Positions 15,653 to 22,366 of a stretch of DNA of 64,000 bases are shown here, piece after piece. Position numbers and translations under genes: made by a program. The DNA comes from Streptomyces lincolnensis. GTDB taxonomy: Bacteria > Actinomycetota > Actinomycetes > Streptomycetales > Streptomycetaceae. Below the pieces are notes generated by a model. The model saw only the letters and a list, made by a program, of their open reading frames with translations. It searched no databases and had not been told where the DNA came from. The stretch lies in assembly GCF_021173675.1 (NCBI RefSeq), contig NZ_JAIHON010000004.1:620001-684000 (forward strand), read 5' to 3'. Within the stretch, counting starts at the first letter, position 1, and every line of letters starts with the position of its first letter.

Positions 15653-16996
15653 GTGCCGCCCACTCCCTCTGAACCCTCCTCTGTTCCATCAGGTCTGTCA
15701 GGCCCGTCAGGTCTGTGGCGGGACGCCGACTTCCGCAGACTCTGGCTCGGCCAGACAGCCTCCCAACTGGGCGAACACGCGAGCCTGGTGGTCCTGCCGC
15801 TCTACGCGGTCCTGACGCTCCACGCCGGCGCCGGCGAGCTGGGCGTCCTCCGCGCGGTGGGCCAGGCCCCGATCCTCCTGCTCTCGCTCTTCGTCGGCGC
15901 GTGGGTGGACCGGTGGCGGACCCGCACGACGATGATGCTCACAGACCTAGGCCGAGCCCTGGCCCTCTCCGCCGCGGCGGCCGCCGGCCTCTTCGGCCTA
16001 CTGGGCCTACCCACTCTCCTCGTCCTCGCCTTCACCGTCGGAGCCCTGTCCGTGTTCTTCGACGTGGCCTACCAGGCGTCCGTCGTACGACTGGTACAAC
16101 GCGACCAACTGGTGCCGGCCAACAGCGCGTTGGAGGGCAGCCGCTCCACAGCCCAGATCGCCGGCCCCGCACTCGGCGGCACCCTGGTGTCCCTGCTCTC
16201 AGCCCCGATCGCCGCCGCCTCCAGCGCCCTGTTCTTCGCCCTGTCATTCCTGTCGCTCCGCCGCATACGCAGAGCGGAATCATTCCCGGAGGATCGGGGG
16301 TACTTGGAGGCCCTGGAGCACACAGAGGAGGCGCAGCACCCAGAGGAGGCGCAGCACTCGCCTCGGGTCTGGCGACGCATTCACGAGGGTCTGCGCTTCG
16401 TCGCCCGCGACACCATGCTGCGGACGGTCTGCCTGGCCTCAGCAGCCTTCCAGTTCTCCTTCGCAGCCCTGATGACCGTCTACCTCCTCTTCCTGCCCCG
16501 CGAACTGCACCTCTCGGGCACCGTGATCGGCCTGGCCCTAACGGCGGCAGGCCCGGGCGCCCTCCTGGGATCACTGCTGGCCGCCCGCCTGCCGAGCCGT
16601 TTCGGCCACGGCAAGGTACTGGTATGCGCGGCGGCACTCGGCGACGGCATCTTCCTGTGCGTACCAGCCCTGCACGGCTCCTCGGCGACGACCATCGCAG
16701 CCCTGCTCGGAGCGGGCTTCGTCTTCGGATGCGGCAGCCAACTGGTGAACGTCACGATCATGTCCGTCCGCCAGGCCATCACCCCACCCGCCATGCAAGG
16801 CCGCACAGCCGCCACCATCACCTTCATCGGCATGGGAATGACCCCCCTCGGCTCCCTTCTCGGCGGCTACCTCGCCGAACAATGGCCCCTACGCCCCACC
16901 CTCCTGACCACAGCCACCGCCATGCTCCTCTCCCCCCTGATCATCGCCCTCTCCCCCCTGGCCCACCTACGCCAAACCCTCCCACCCAAGCCTTGA
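15653..16996 (+). CDS. MFS transporter, 12-TM enterobactin-exporter-like
   Basis: A 447-residue MFS protein with about 12 hydrophobic segments. WRDADFRRLWLGQTASQLGEHAS at the start and the GAWVDRWRTRTTMM loop are typical of the EntS/MFS-3 group of Streptomyces exporters. A hydrophilic loop of about 35 residues, with a repeated EEAQH, divides the halves. The GTG start has GGGACC just upstream. Codon choice is visibly less extreme than in neighbours (several CTA, GGA and ACA codons), which may mark horizontal acquisition. It sits at the border of the tRNA-Arg relic region. Substrate unknown. Confidence 0.88.
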   Translation: MPPTPSEPSSVPSGLSGPSGLWRDADFRRLWLGQTASQLGEHASLVVLPLYAVLTLHAGAGELGVLRAVGQAPILLLSLFVGAWVDRWRTRTTMMLTDLGRALALSAAAAAGLFGLLGLPTLLVLAFTVGALSVFFDVAYQASVVRLVQRDQLVPANSALEGSRSTAQIAGPALGGTLVSLLSAPIAAASSALFFALSFLSLRRIRRAESFPEDRGYLEALEHTEEAQHPEEAQHSPRVWRRIHEGLRFVARDTMLRTVCLASAAFQFSFAALMTVYLLFLPRELHLSGTVIGLALTAAGPGALLGSLLAARLPSRFGHGKVLVCAAALGDGIFLCVPALHGSSATTIAALLGAGFVFGCGSQLVNVTIMSVRQAITPPAMQGRTAATITFIGMGMTPLGSLLGGYLAEQWPLRPTLLTTATAMLLSPLIIALSPLAHLRQTLPPKP

Positions 16997-17039
16997 CCCA
17001 TCTTTGCCGCCCGTCGGGAATCGCCTCAGACCTTTCAGT

Positions 17040-17474
17040 GAGCGAGCAACTCCCAGCAGGAATCGAACCAGGCCTGGCCTTGAGAGACGGTACGAGCGGC
17101 ACGTGCCGGACCTCGAACTCCACCGCGGGCACAAGTCCCATGCGCTGAAGGTCGTACAGCCTCGCCCGCAGTGACTCGATGTGCCGACGCATGATGCCGA
17201 GGAACTCCGGCGACAGTGTGAAGACGTCCAAGGTCACTTCGTCCTGCTCGAAGGCCCGGCTGATGAGCGGCCCCAGCGTGACGGTCCGGCCGCTCGCCGC
17301 TCGCCGCTCTTCGGCCAATGGACCACCTGGGTGCGCACTACGTGGGAGCCGCTCCCCTGCCGCGTTTCGATCCAGCCCTCGTCCCGCAACTCCCTGATCA
17401 CACGCTGAACGGTGTCCCGGGAGACCCCGAACTCTCCGCCGATTCCCGATGGGCCGGAAGCAGGGACCGTACGC
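17040..17474 (-). pseudogene. Truncated, frameshifted GntR-family regulator remnant
   Basis: A GntR-type winged helix segment (EFGVSRDTVQRVIRELRDEG, then IETRQGSGSHVVRTQVVHWP) is readable on the minus strand from about 17440 to 17310. The rest (TLGPLISRAFEQDEVTLDVF, then ESLRARLYDLQRMGLVPAVE) continues in another frame to about 17100. The frame change falls on three perfect copies of a 7-nt unit (gccgctc on the plus strand, 17289-17309). With a single copy the two parts join cleanly as PKSG-RTVTLGPL. The first 25-30 residues expected in GntR proteins are missing and are replaced by the tRNA-Arg fragment at 17475, so the gene is cut at the attachment core. GntR repressors of this kind are typical of actinomycete integrative elements. 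Confidence 0.75.
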
Positions 17475-17508
17475 GCAGGATTCGAACCTGCGCACACGGC
17501 TCCGGAGG
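17475..17508 (-). repeat. 34-bp tRNA-Arg fragment (direct repeat, att-like)
   Basis: Thirty-four bases identical to positions 18684-18717 of the intact tRNA-Arg gene, in the same orientation. They cover the anticodon loop 3' side, variable region and T arm. The acceptor end is not preserved here. This is what a recombined, decayed attachment site at a tRNA gene would look like. Confidence 0.85.
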
Positions 17509-17695
17509 ACGGAAGTTCCCAGAGGTTTTGGCAGGCCGGCGCCATAGCTGACTGGCCGTCAAGCCCGCCGTCCCGCGCATGTCCCGCTAGGGCGTGTGTC
17601 CATACCGAGTTCCCGACTTCCGGGGGCCGACGGATCGAGGCCGGCCCGGTTGCATGTAGGTGGGCCTCGTGCTTGATCGGGCGGGCGATGTGCCC

Positions 17696-18109
17696 TCAGA
17701 TCTTGATGGCGGTGACGCGCCCGCGGCAGAGTGCAGCGAGGTCCTCGGGGTCGGAGGTGAGGACGGTGACGGGGCCGGGAGCGGCCAGCGCCGTGGCGCT
17801 GAGCATGGCGTCGATGGCGTACTTGTGGCCGTGCCGGCCGGCGTCGGCGAGGAGGGCGGCGGCGTGACGGGCGATGGACTCGGTGACCGGTTCGATGACG
17901 AGGCGGGACATGGTCCATTCCAGGGCCGGGCGATTGATCCGTGGGTGAATCACTTCCACGAGGGTGGCTGCCGAAGTGATCACCCGCAGGTCGTCGGTGC
18001 GTGCGAGGGCGAGCCAGCCGGTGACCGTGCGGTCGCGCAGTACGGCCTTGGCCAGCCCTTCGCTGTCGAGGACCAGGGTGCCGCCTGGGGTGGCGGGGGA
18101 GGGGGTCAC
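17696..18109 (-). CDS. PIN-domain ribonuclease toxin (VapC-like)
   Basis: A 137-residue PIN-domain protein. The four acidic residues expected of the Mg-dependent RNase site are visible: Asp15 (LVLDSEG), Glu52 (TLVEV), Asp100 (AIDAML) and Asp120 (LTSDPEDL). VapC toxins cleave tRNAs or rRNA. The GTG start overlaps the antitoxin stop codon (GTGA), so it is translationally coupled to the upstream antitoxin gene, the standard TA order. It lies inside the tRNA-Arg relic, which fits a plasmid- or element-stabilising origin. All catalytic positions are intact, so the toxin is probably functional. Confidence 0.88.
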   Translation of the reverse strand: MTPSPATPGGTLVLDSEGLAKAVLRDRTVTGWLALARTDDLRVITSAATLVEVIHPRINRPALEWTMSRLVIEPVTESIARHAAALLADAGRHGHKYAIDAMLSATALAAPGPVTVLTSDPEDLAALCRGRVTAIKI

Positions 18110-18369
18110 GCGGCGTTCGTCCCGCCGCGGGTCTGTTGCTCTCGGGCTTGGTGGAGCTGGTCCCGCAGCGTCTGAATCTCTTCGTCGGTGATGGGGCCGT
18201 GTTCCGCCTCCGCCACCGTGATGAGTTCGTTGAGGTTGTCCCGCTCGATCTGACGGGCCACGGCTGCGGCGACGTAGGCGGACAGTCCGGAGGGGCCGCT
18301 ACGAGCCTTGGCGGCTTCGGCGATATCGCGCGGCATGGTGATCGAGTACTTGCCGGTAGGCTCACTCAT
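18106..18369 (-). CDS. Antitoxin of the PIN-toxin module
   Basis: An 87-residue protein. The N-terminal MSEPTGKYSITMPRDIAEAA and SGLSAYVAAAVARQIE look like a ribbon-helix-helix DNA-binding domain. The C-terminal half is acidic and helical (ELITVAEAEHGPITDEEIQ), suited to wrapping and blocking the toxin. The start was chosen at ATG 18369: a TAGGAT -10-like box ends 7 nt upstream, suggesting leaderless or nearly leaderless transcription, and repeated ggtagg/ggtag sequences in that region could be the autoregulatory operator. A longer frame upstream lacks a start signal. It precedes and overlaps the toxin gene by four bases. Confidence 0.82.
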   Translation of the reverse strand: MSEPTGKYSITMPRDIAEAAKARSGPSGLSAYVAAAVARQIERDNLNELITVAEAEHGPITDEEIQTLRDQLHQAREQQTRGGTNAA

Positions 18370-18587
18370 GCTACCTATCCTACCTCGTATCCTCCCCCGT
18401 TGGATGAGGGCTGACAGAGGCAGTGGCCGCGGTGTGGCCCAACCGCGAGCTCGAATCTGGATTTGGGAGTACGGCGGGACTCCAGAGGGTGTTGCTGCTC
18501 CCGGGCTTGATAGGAGCATCCGGGATGTACTTCGCGGGGCTCTGCCCGAGGTCGCAGCTCTATCGCGATCAGTGCCAAGCAACGACA

Positions 18588-18622
18588 AAGAGCGGGACCC
18601 AGTGAGACTGGTTCCCGCTCTT
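18588..18622 (-). terminator. Rho-independent terminator of tRNA-Arg
   Basis: A long hairpin of 10 bp (aagagcggga and its complement), then a C/T mismatch, then an inner 5-bp stem (ccagt/actgg) around gag. On the minus strand it is followed by TTTG. It lies 54 nt after the 3' end of tRNA-Arg and in the right orientation. Confidence 0.85.
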
Positions 18623-18675
18623 CATGCATGGCACCTACGCTGGTCAACCGCATCATCGTGCTGGTTGAGGCGAAG

Positions 18676-18747
18676 TGCCCCCGGCAGGATTCGAACCTGC
18701 GCACACGGCTCCGGAGGCCGTTGCTCTATCCCCTGAGCTACGGGGGC
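18676..18747 (-). tRNA. tRNA-Arg (anticodon CCG)
   Basis: A 72-nt cloverleaf on the minus strand. The acceptor stem GCCCCCG pairs with CGGGGGC, followed by discriminator A, and CCA is not encoded. The D arm is GCTC...GAGC. The anticodon stem ACGGC/GCCGT bears loop CTCCGGA with anticodon CCG, decoding CGG. The T arm is GCAGG-TTCGAAT-CCTGC. A TAGGGT -10 box lies upstream and a strong terminator downstream. Thirty-four bases of it are duplicated at 17475-17508, marking it as an integration target. Confidence 0.97.
18684..18717 (-). repeat. 34-bp att-like segment inside tRNA-Arg
   Basis: Partner of the direct repeat at 17475-17508, spanning anticodon loop to T arm of the intact tRNA gene. Confidence 0.85.
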
Positions 18748-18780
18748 GTGTCGGTCGCGGTGTTCGCGGCGACGGGTAGA

Positions 18781-18786
18781 ACCCTA
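18781..18786 (-). promoter_or_regulatory. -10 box of tRNA-Arg promoter
   Basis: TAGGGT on the minus strand, 33 nt upstream of the mature tRNA 5' end. The -35 region (around TTCATGAACA) is poor, so only the -10 is offered. Confidence 0.5.
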
Positions 18787-18812
18787 CCAGCTCTGTCGGG
18801 GTGTTCATGAAC

Positions 18813-18877
18813 GGGTTTTGCGGGGTCGGGGGGTGGTTCGGGCGGGTCGGGCAGGGGGGTTGGGGTGGGGGTCGGGG
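18813..18877 (+). other. G-run tract, potential G-quadruplex
   Basis: Ten runs of three to six G within 65 nt on the plus strand, spacers of one to six bases, ending about 75 nt upstream of the receiver-protein start. It could form a G-quadruplex in DNA or, if transcribed, in the leader RNA. Confidence 0.6.
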
Positions 18878-18953
18878 ATGTGAGGATCACCCGGCAGGGG
18901 CAGAAGTGGGGAAAACCCGGACGCGGTGGCCGGTCCCGACCTACTCTCAAGGT

Positions 18954-19454
18954 GTGCCAGGCGTGTCCGGCCGGGTGCTTGTTGTGGACGACAACAAGGT
19001 CATCCGGCAGCTGATCAGGGTCAATCTCGAACTGGAGGGGTTCGAGGTGGTGACCGCGGCCGATGGTGCCGAGTGTCTGGATGTCGTTCATCAGGTGCTG
19101 CCCGACGTGGTGACCCTGGATGTCGTCATGCCGCGGCTCGACGGGCTCCGGACCGCCGCCCGGCTTCGGAGTGACCCCCGGACCAGTCACCTGCCGCTCG
19201 CGATCGTCAGCGCCTGTACGCAGTACGAGGTCGAGACCGGCCTCGACGTGGGCGTCGACGCCTTCCTTGCCAAGCCCTTCGAACCCGCCGAACTCGTGCG
19301 TCTGGTACGGCAGTTGATCGAGCGGCGGGGGAGTGGAGGGAGCGGGGGAGCGGTCCAGGAGGACCCGTCCGCTTTCGACGGCCTCCTCGGAGCGGGAGAG
19401 GACGGTCTCCTCGGGGCCGGAGAGGCCGAGCGCGCCGGACGTGCCGGCGCCTGA
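18954..19454 (+). CDS. Receiver-domain-only response regulator
   Basis: A 166-residue protein consisting of one CheY-like receiver: acidic pair Asp12-Asp13, phosphoacceptor Asp56 (TLDVVMP), Ser86 in the switch position (AIVSACT) and Lys107 (AKPF). A short C-terminal tail repeats GLLGAGE. There is no DNA-binding output domain and no kinase nearby, so it must signal by protein contact or serve in a phosphorelay. The start is uncertain: GTG 18954 has almost no leader before it after a TACTCT -10-like box, and GTG 18963 has AAGG ten bases upstream. A longer in-frame extension is glycine-rich and unlikely to be translated. Confidence 0.85.
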   Translation: MPGVSGRVLVVDDNKVIRQLIRVNLELEGFEVVTAADGAECLDVVHQVLPDVVTLDVVMPRLDGLRTAARLRSDPRTSHLPLAIVSACTQYEVETGLDVGVDAFLAKPFEPAELVRLVRQLIERRGSGGSGGAVQEDPSAFDGLLGAGEDGLLGAGEAERAGRAGA

Positions 19455-19599
19455 ATCCCCAGGGAACGATCCAGGTCCACGTTCACGTCCAAGTTCAATT
19501 TCGTAGGGGCGGCTCCGCGTCCCTCACCCCCGTGCCGCCCCGCCGTCCATATCCCGGACCCCTCCTGAACCGGCTCGCCTACCCACCCCCCTCCTCCCC

Positions 19600-19605
19600 T
19601 ACGCT
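19600..19605 (+). promoter_or_regulatory. -10 box implying leaderless nrtL mRNA
   Basis: TACGCT ends six nucleotides before the GTG of nrtL, so transcription would start at or next to the start codon. No Shine-Dalgarno sequence is present, consistent with leaderless translation. Confidence 0.55.
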
Positions 19606-19611
19606 TGTCCC

Positions 19612-20760
19612 GTGACCCCCGTCGAGCTCTCCCGTACCGTGCTGCGCGCGGTGCGTCGTGCTGTGGACGAGGGGGCACTGAGTGTCACGGTGCCGGAGCG
19701 GGTGGTCGTCGCTCCTCCCGGGCCCGGTGGGTGTGGGGACTACGCCACCAACATCGCCCTTCAACTCGCGCGGCCGGCCCGGCAGCCCTCGCGGGACGTC
19801 GCCGAGATCCTGAAGACCCGCCTGATCGGCAGCGACGGCATCACGGACGTCGTCGTCACCGGCCCGGGTTTCCTCAACATCAGCCTCCGCGACACCGCCG
19901 CCGTCACCCTCGTCGAAGAGATCCGGGAGCGGGGGAATCGGTACGGGCACGCCATCGGGTTCAGTGGCGACGTCTGGCAGCTCCAGGCCGTCCACGAGGT
20001 CCGCGCCGTCGTCCTCGCGGACGCTCTCGGCCGGATCATGCGCTCCCAGGGGGCCGCCGTCCGTGTCACCTGTACGGCCCGCCCGGCGCCGGAATGGGAG
20101 ACCCGCCTCGGCGTGCGGCTCGACTCGCACGGCAAGCGCGTGTTCCCCGGCCCGCTGGTCGTCAACCTACGGCCCGTCCCGGCCCCCTCCGACCCCGTCC
20201 GCCTCGGTCGCGACGCCGGTCGCTGGGCCCTGCTGCACCCCGCCTCGCACGACCGGCCCCGGATCGACGACGATTGTCTCGTCCAGCGTGAGAGCAACCC
20301 TCTCTTCCGGGTCCGTTACGCCCACGCCCGCATCCGGGCCCTCAGCCGTAACGCCGCCGACCTGGGGTTCGACGCCGAGCCCGAGCTGCTGGCCGAGCCC
20401 GGTCTACTGACCGAGCCCCAGGCACACCCCAAGCCCCAGGCACACGCCAAGCCTCAGTCACACCCCAGCACCCCACACCCCCTCAAGCCCCACCCCCACC
20501 TCCACCCCCTCCTCCCCCACCTCGCCGACCACCCCCGCGTGCTCGCCCAGGCCGCCGAGGACCGCGCTCCCGACCGTCTCGCCCGGCACCTCGTCACCGT
20601 CGCCGATGCCGTCATGCCCCTGCTCCCCACCGTCCTCCCGCGCGGCGCGGAGAAACCCTCGGCCGCCCACCGCGCCCGGCTCGCGCTCGCCGAAGCCGCC
20701 GGGACGGTGCTGGCCGGCGGCCTGTCCCTGCTCGGTATCGACGCACCCGAACACATCTAG
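19612..20760 (+). CDS. nrtL: ArgS-related protein NrtL, no catalytic domain
   Basis: A 382-residue paralogue of arginyl-tRNA synthetase. The N-terminal 100 or so residues match the ArgS additional domain (GDYATNIALQLA, GPGFLNISL). The C-terminal part resembles the DALR anticodon-binding domain (NPLFRVRYAHARIRAL through LARHLVTVADAV). The Rossmann catalytic core with HIGH and KMSKS is absent, so it cannot charge tRNA. A His/Pro-rich linker (about 262-305) is inserted before the last helical part. It stops 16 nt before lysA and is probably cotranscribed with it; tRNA-Arg(CCG) lies 0.9 kb away. In Streptomyces this gene regularly sits beside lysA; its job is not established. Confidence 0.85.
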   Translation: MTPVELSRTVLRAVRRAVDEGALSVTVPERVVVAPPGPGGCGDYATNIALQLARPARQPSRDVAEILKTRLIGSDGITDVVVTGPGFLNISLRDTAAVTLVEEIRERGNRYGHAIGFSGDVWQLQAVHEVRAVVLADALGRIMRSQGAAVRVTCTARPAPEWETRLGVRLDSHGKRVFPGPLVVNLRPVPAPSDPVRLGRDAGRWALLHPASHDRPRIDDDCLVQRESNPLFRVRYAHARIRALSRNAADLGFDAEPELLAEPGLLTEPQAHPKPQAHAKPQSHPSTPHPLKPHPHLHPLLPHLADHPRVLAQAAEDRAPDRLARHLVTVADAVMPLLPTVLPRGAEKPSAAHRARLALAEAAGTVLAGGLSLLGIDAPEHI

Positions 20761-20776
20761 AGAGCCAGTCAAGAAG

Positions 20777-22168
20777 ATGAGCCGTTCCGCACACCCCGCC
20801 GGGCCCCGTCACGCCGACGTCCTCCCCGAGGGCCACTACTCCGCCCCGCCCGCCGACCTCAACACCCTCGACCCCAAGGTCTGGGCCCAGACCGTCACCC
20901 GCGACCAGGACGGCGTCGTCACCGTCGGCGGCATCGACGTCAAGGCCCTCGCCGAGGAGCACGGCACCCCCGCCTACATCGTCGACGAGGCCGACTTCCG
21001 GGCCCGGGCGCGGGCCTGGCGCAGCGCCTTCGGGGCCGACGCCGACGTCTTCTACGCCGGCAAGGCGTTCCTCTCCCGGGCCGTCGTGCGCTGGCTGCAC
21101 GAGGAAGGGCTCAACCTCGACGTCTGCTCCGGCGGCGAGCTCGCCACCGCCCTGTCCGCCGGTATGCCCGCCGACCGGATCGCCTTCCACGGCAACAACA
21201 AGTCGACGGAGGAGATCACCAGGGCGGTCGAGAGCGGCGTCGGACGGATCGTCCTCGACTCCTTCCAGGAGATCGTCCGCGTCGCGCACATCGCGCAGTC
21301 CCTCGGAAAGCGGCAGCGCGTACAGATCCGTATCACCGTCGGCGTCGAGGCCCACACCCACGAGTTCATCGCCACCGCCCACGAGGACCAGAAGTTCGGT
21401 ATCCCGCTGGCCGGCGGACAGGCGGCCGAGGCCGTGCGGCGGGCGCTCCAGCTGGACGGGCTCGACGTCATCGGGATCCACTCCCACATCGGATCGCAGA
21501 TCTTCGACATGTCCGGCTTCGAGGTGGCCGCCCACCGTGTCGTGGGCCTGCTGAAGGACATCCGCGACGAGCACGGGGTCGAGCTGCCGGAGATCGACCT
21601 CGGCGGCGGGCTCGGCATCGCCTACACCTCCGACGACGACCCCCGCGAGCCGCACGAGATCGCCAAGGCGCTCACCGAGATCGTCACGCGGGAGTGCGAG
21701 GCGGCCAGGCTGCGCACGCCCCGGATCTCCGTCGAGCCCGGGCGCGCCATCGTCGGCCCGACCGCATTCACGCTCTACGAGGTCGGCACCATCAAGCCCC
21801 TGGACGGGCTGCGCACGTACGTCTCCGTCGACGGCGGCATGTCCGACAACATCAGGACCGCGCTCTACGACGCCGAGTACAGCGTCGCCCTGGTCTCCCG
21901 CACCTCCGACGCCGCGCCCATGCTGGTCCGGGTGGTCGGCAAGCACTGCGAGAGCGGTGACATCGTGGTGAAGGACGCCTTCCTGCCGGCGGACCTGGCA
22001 CCGGGCGACCTGATCGCCGTACCGGCGACGGGGGCGTACTGCCGGTCGATGGCCAGCAACTACAACCACGCGCTGCGGCCGCCGGTCGTGGCGGTCCACG
22101 AGGGCGCCTCCCGGGTCATCGTCCGCCGCGAGACGGAGGAGGACCTCCTGCGTCTCGACGTCGGCTGA
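20777..22168 (+). CDS. lysA: Diaminopimelate decarboxylase
   Basis: A 463-residue PLP enzyme catalysing the last step of lysine synthesis, meso-diaminopimelate to lysine. It is a fold-III TIM barrel with the PLP lysine in FYAGKAF (Lys96). HSHIGSQI, the GGGLGIAY glycine loop, EPGRAIV and the CESGD active-site Cys are all present. The N-terminal 40-residue extension is usual in actinobacteria. The ATG is preceded by AAGAAG. It is the first committed gene in a lysine/threonine block: lysA, hom, thrC and thrB all draw on aspartate semialdehyde metabolism. A hairpin closes the nrtL-lysA unit before hom. Confidence 0.96.
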   Translation: MSRSAHPAGPRHADVLPEGHYSAPPADLNTLDPKVWAQTVTRDQDGVVTVGGIDVKALAEEHGTPAYIVDEADFRARARAWRSAFGADADVFYAGKAFLSRAVVRWLHEEGLNLDVCSGGELATALSAGMPADRIAFHGNNKSTEEITRAVESGVGRIVLDSFQEIVRVAHIAQSLGKRQRVQIRITVGVEAHTHEFIATAHEDQKFGIPLAGGQAAEAVRRALQLDGLDVIGIHSHIGSQIFDMSGFEVAAHRVVGLLKDIRDEHGVELPEIDLGGGLGIAYTSDDDPREPHEIAKALTEIVTRECEAARLRTPRISVEPGRAIVGPTAFTLYEVGTIKPLDGLRTYVSVDGGMSDNIRTALYDAEYSVALVSRTSDAAPMLVRVVGKHCESGDIVVKDAFLPADLAPGDLIAVPATGAYCRSMASNYNHALRPPVVAVHEGASRVIVRRETEEDLLRLDVG

Positions 22169-22234
22169 GTCGGCGAGCGGGCCCGTGAGCGCATCGGCGA
22201 GCCGGCCGATTCGGCGTCCGCCGAGCTGAACACC

Positions 22235-22263
22235 GGGGCGGAAGATCTTCGGTTTTCCGCCCC
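22235..22263 (+). terminator. Hairpin after lysA
   Basis: Nine-bp inverted repeat ggggcggaa / ttccgcccc around an 11-nt loop, 67 nt after lysA and about 100 nt before hom. Confidence 0.75.
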
Positions 22264-22366
22264 CGTACAAATGAAATAGTCATCTCACAATCCGGACCCA
22301 GGGTAGAAAGTCCCGTCCGGTGAGTGAGACTGGTCCCACCGTGACGGTATGAGGAAACGAGGTCGG

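Larger units (their letters stand above)
17475..18717. mobile_element. Relic of tRNA-Arg-integrated element
   Basis: The interval between the two 34-bp tRNA fragments is 1.2 kb. It contains only a toxin-antitoxin pair plus unrecognised sequence: 17509-17695 (187 bp) and 18370-18587 hold no gene I can support. No integrase, excisionase or replication gene remains. The adjacent GntR remnant is cut at the left repeat. The reading is a heavily deleted integrative element whose stabilising TA module persisted; this is inference, as the integrase is gone. Confidence 0.6.

Noticed and set aside
17056..17069. Third tRNA T-arm-like motif (gcaggaatcgaacc) near the GntR remnant
   Set aside because: Only 14 nt match the consensus T loop, flanking bases do not pair as a T stem, and no other tRNA segment is nearby.
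19450..19611. Possible small gene between the receiver protein and nrtL
   Set aside because: No frame with a start signal and reasonable codon bias; the gap only contains promoter-like sequence.
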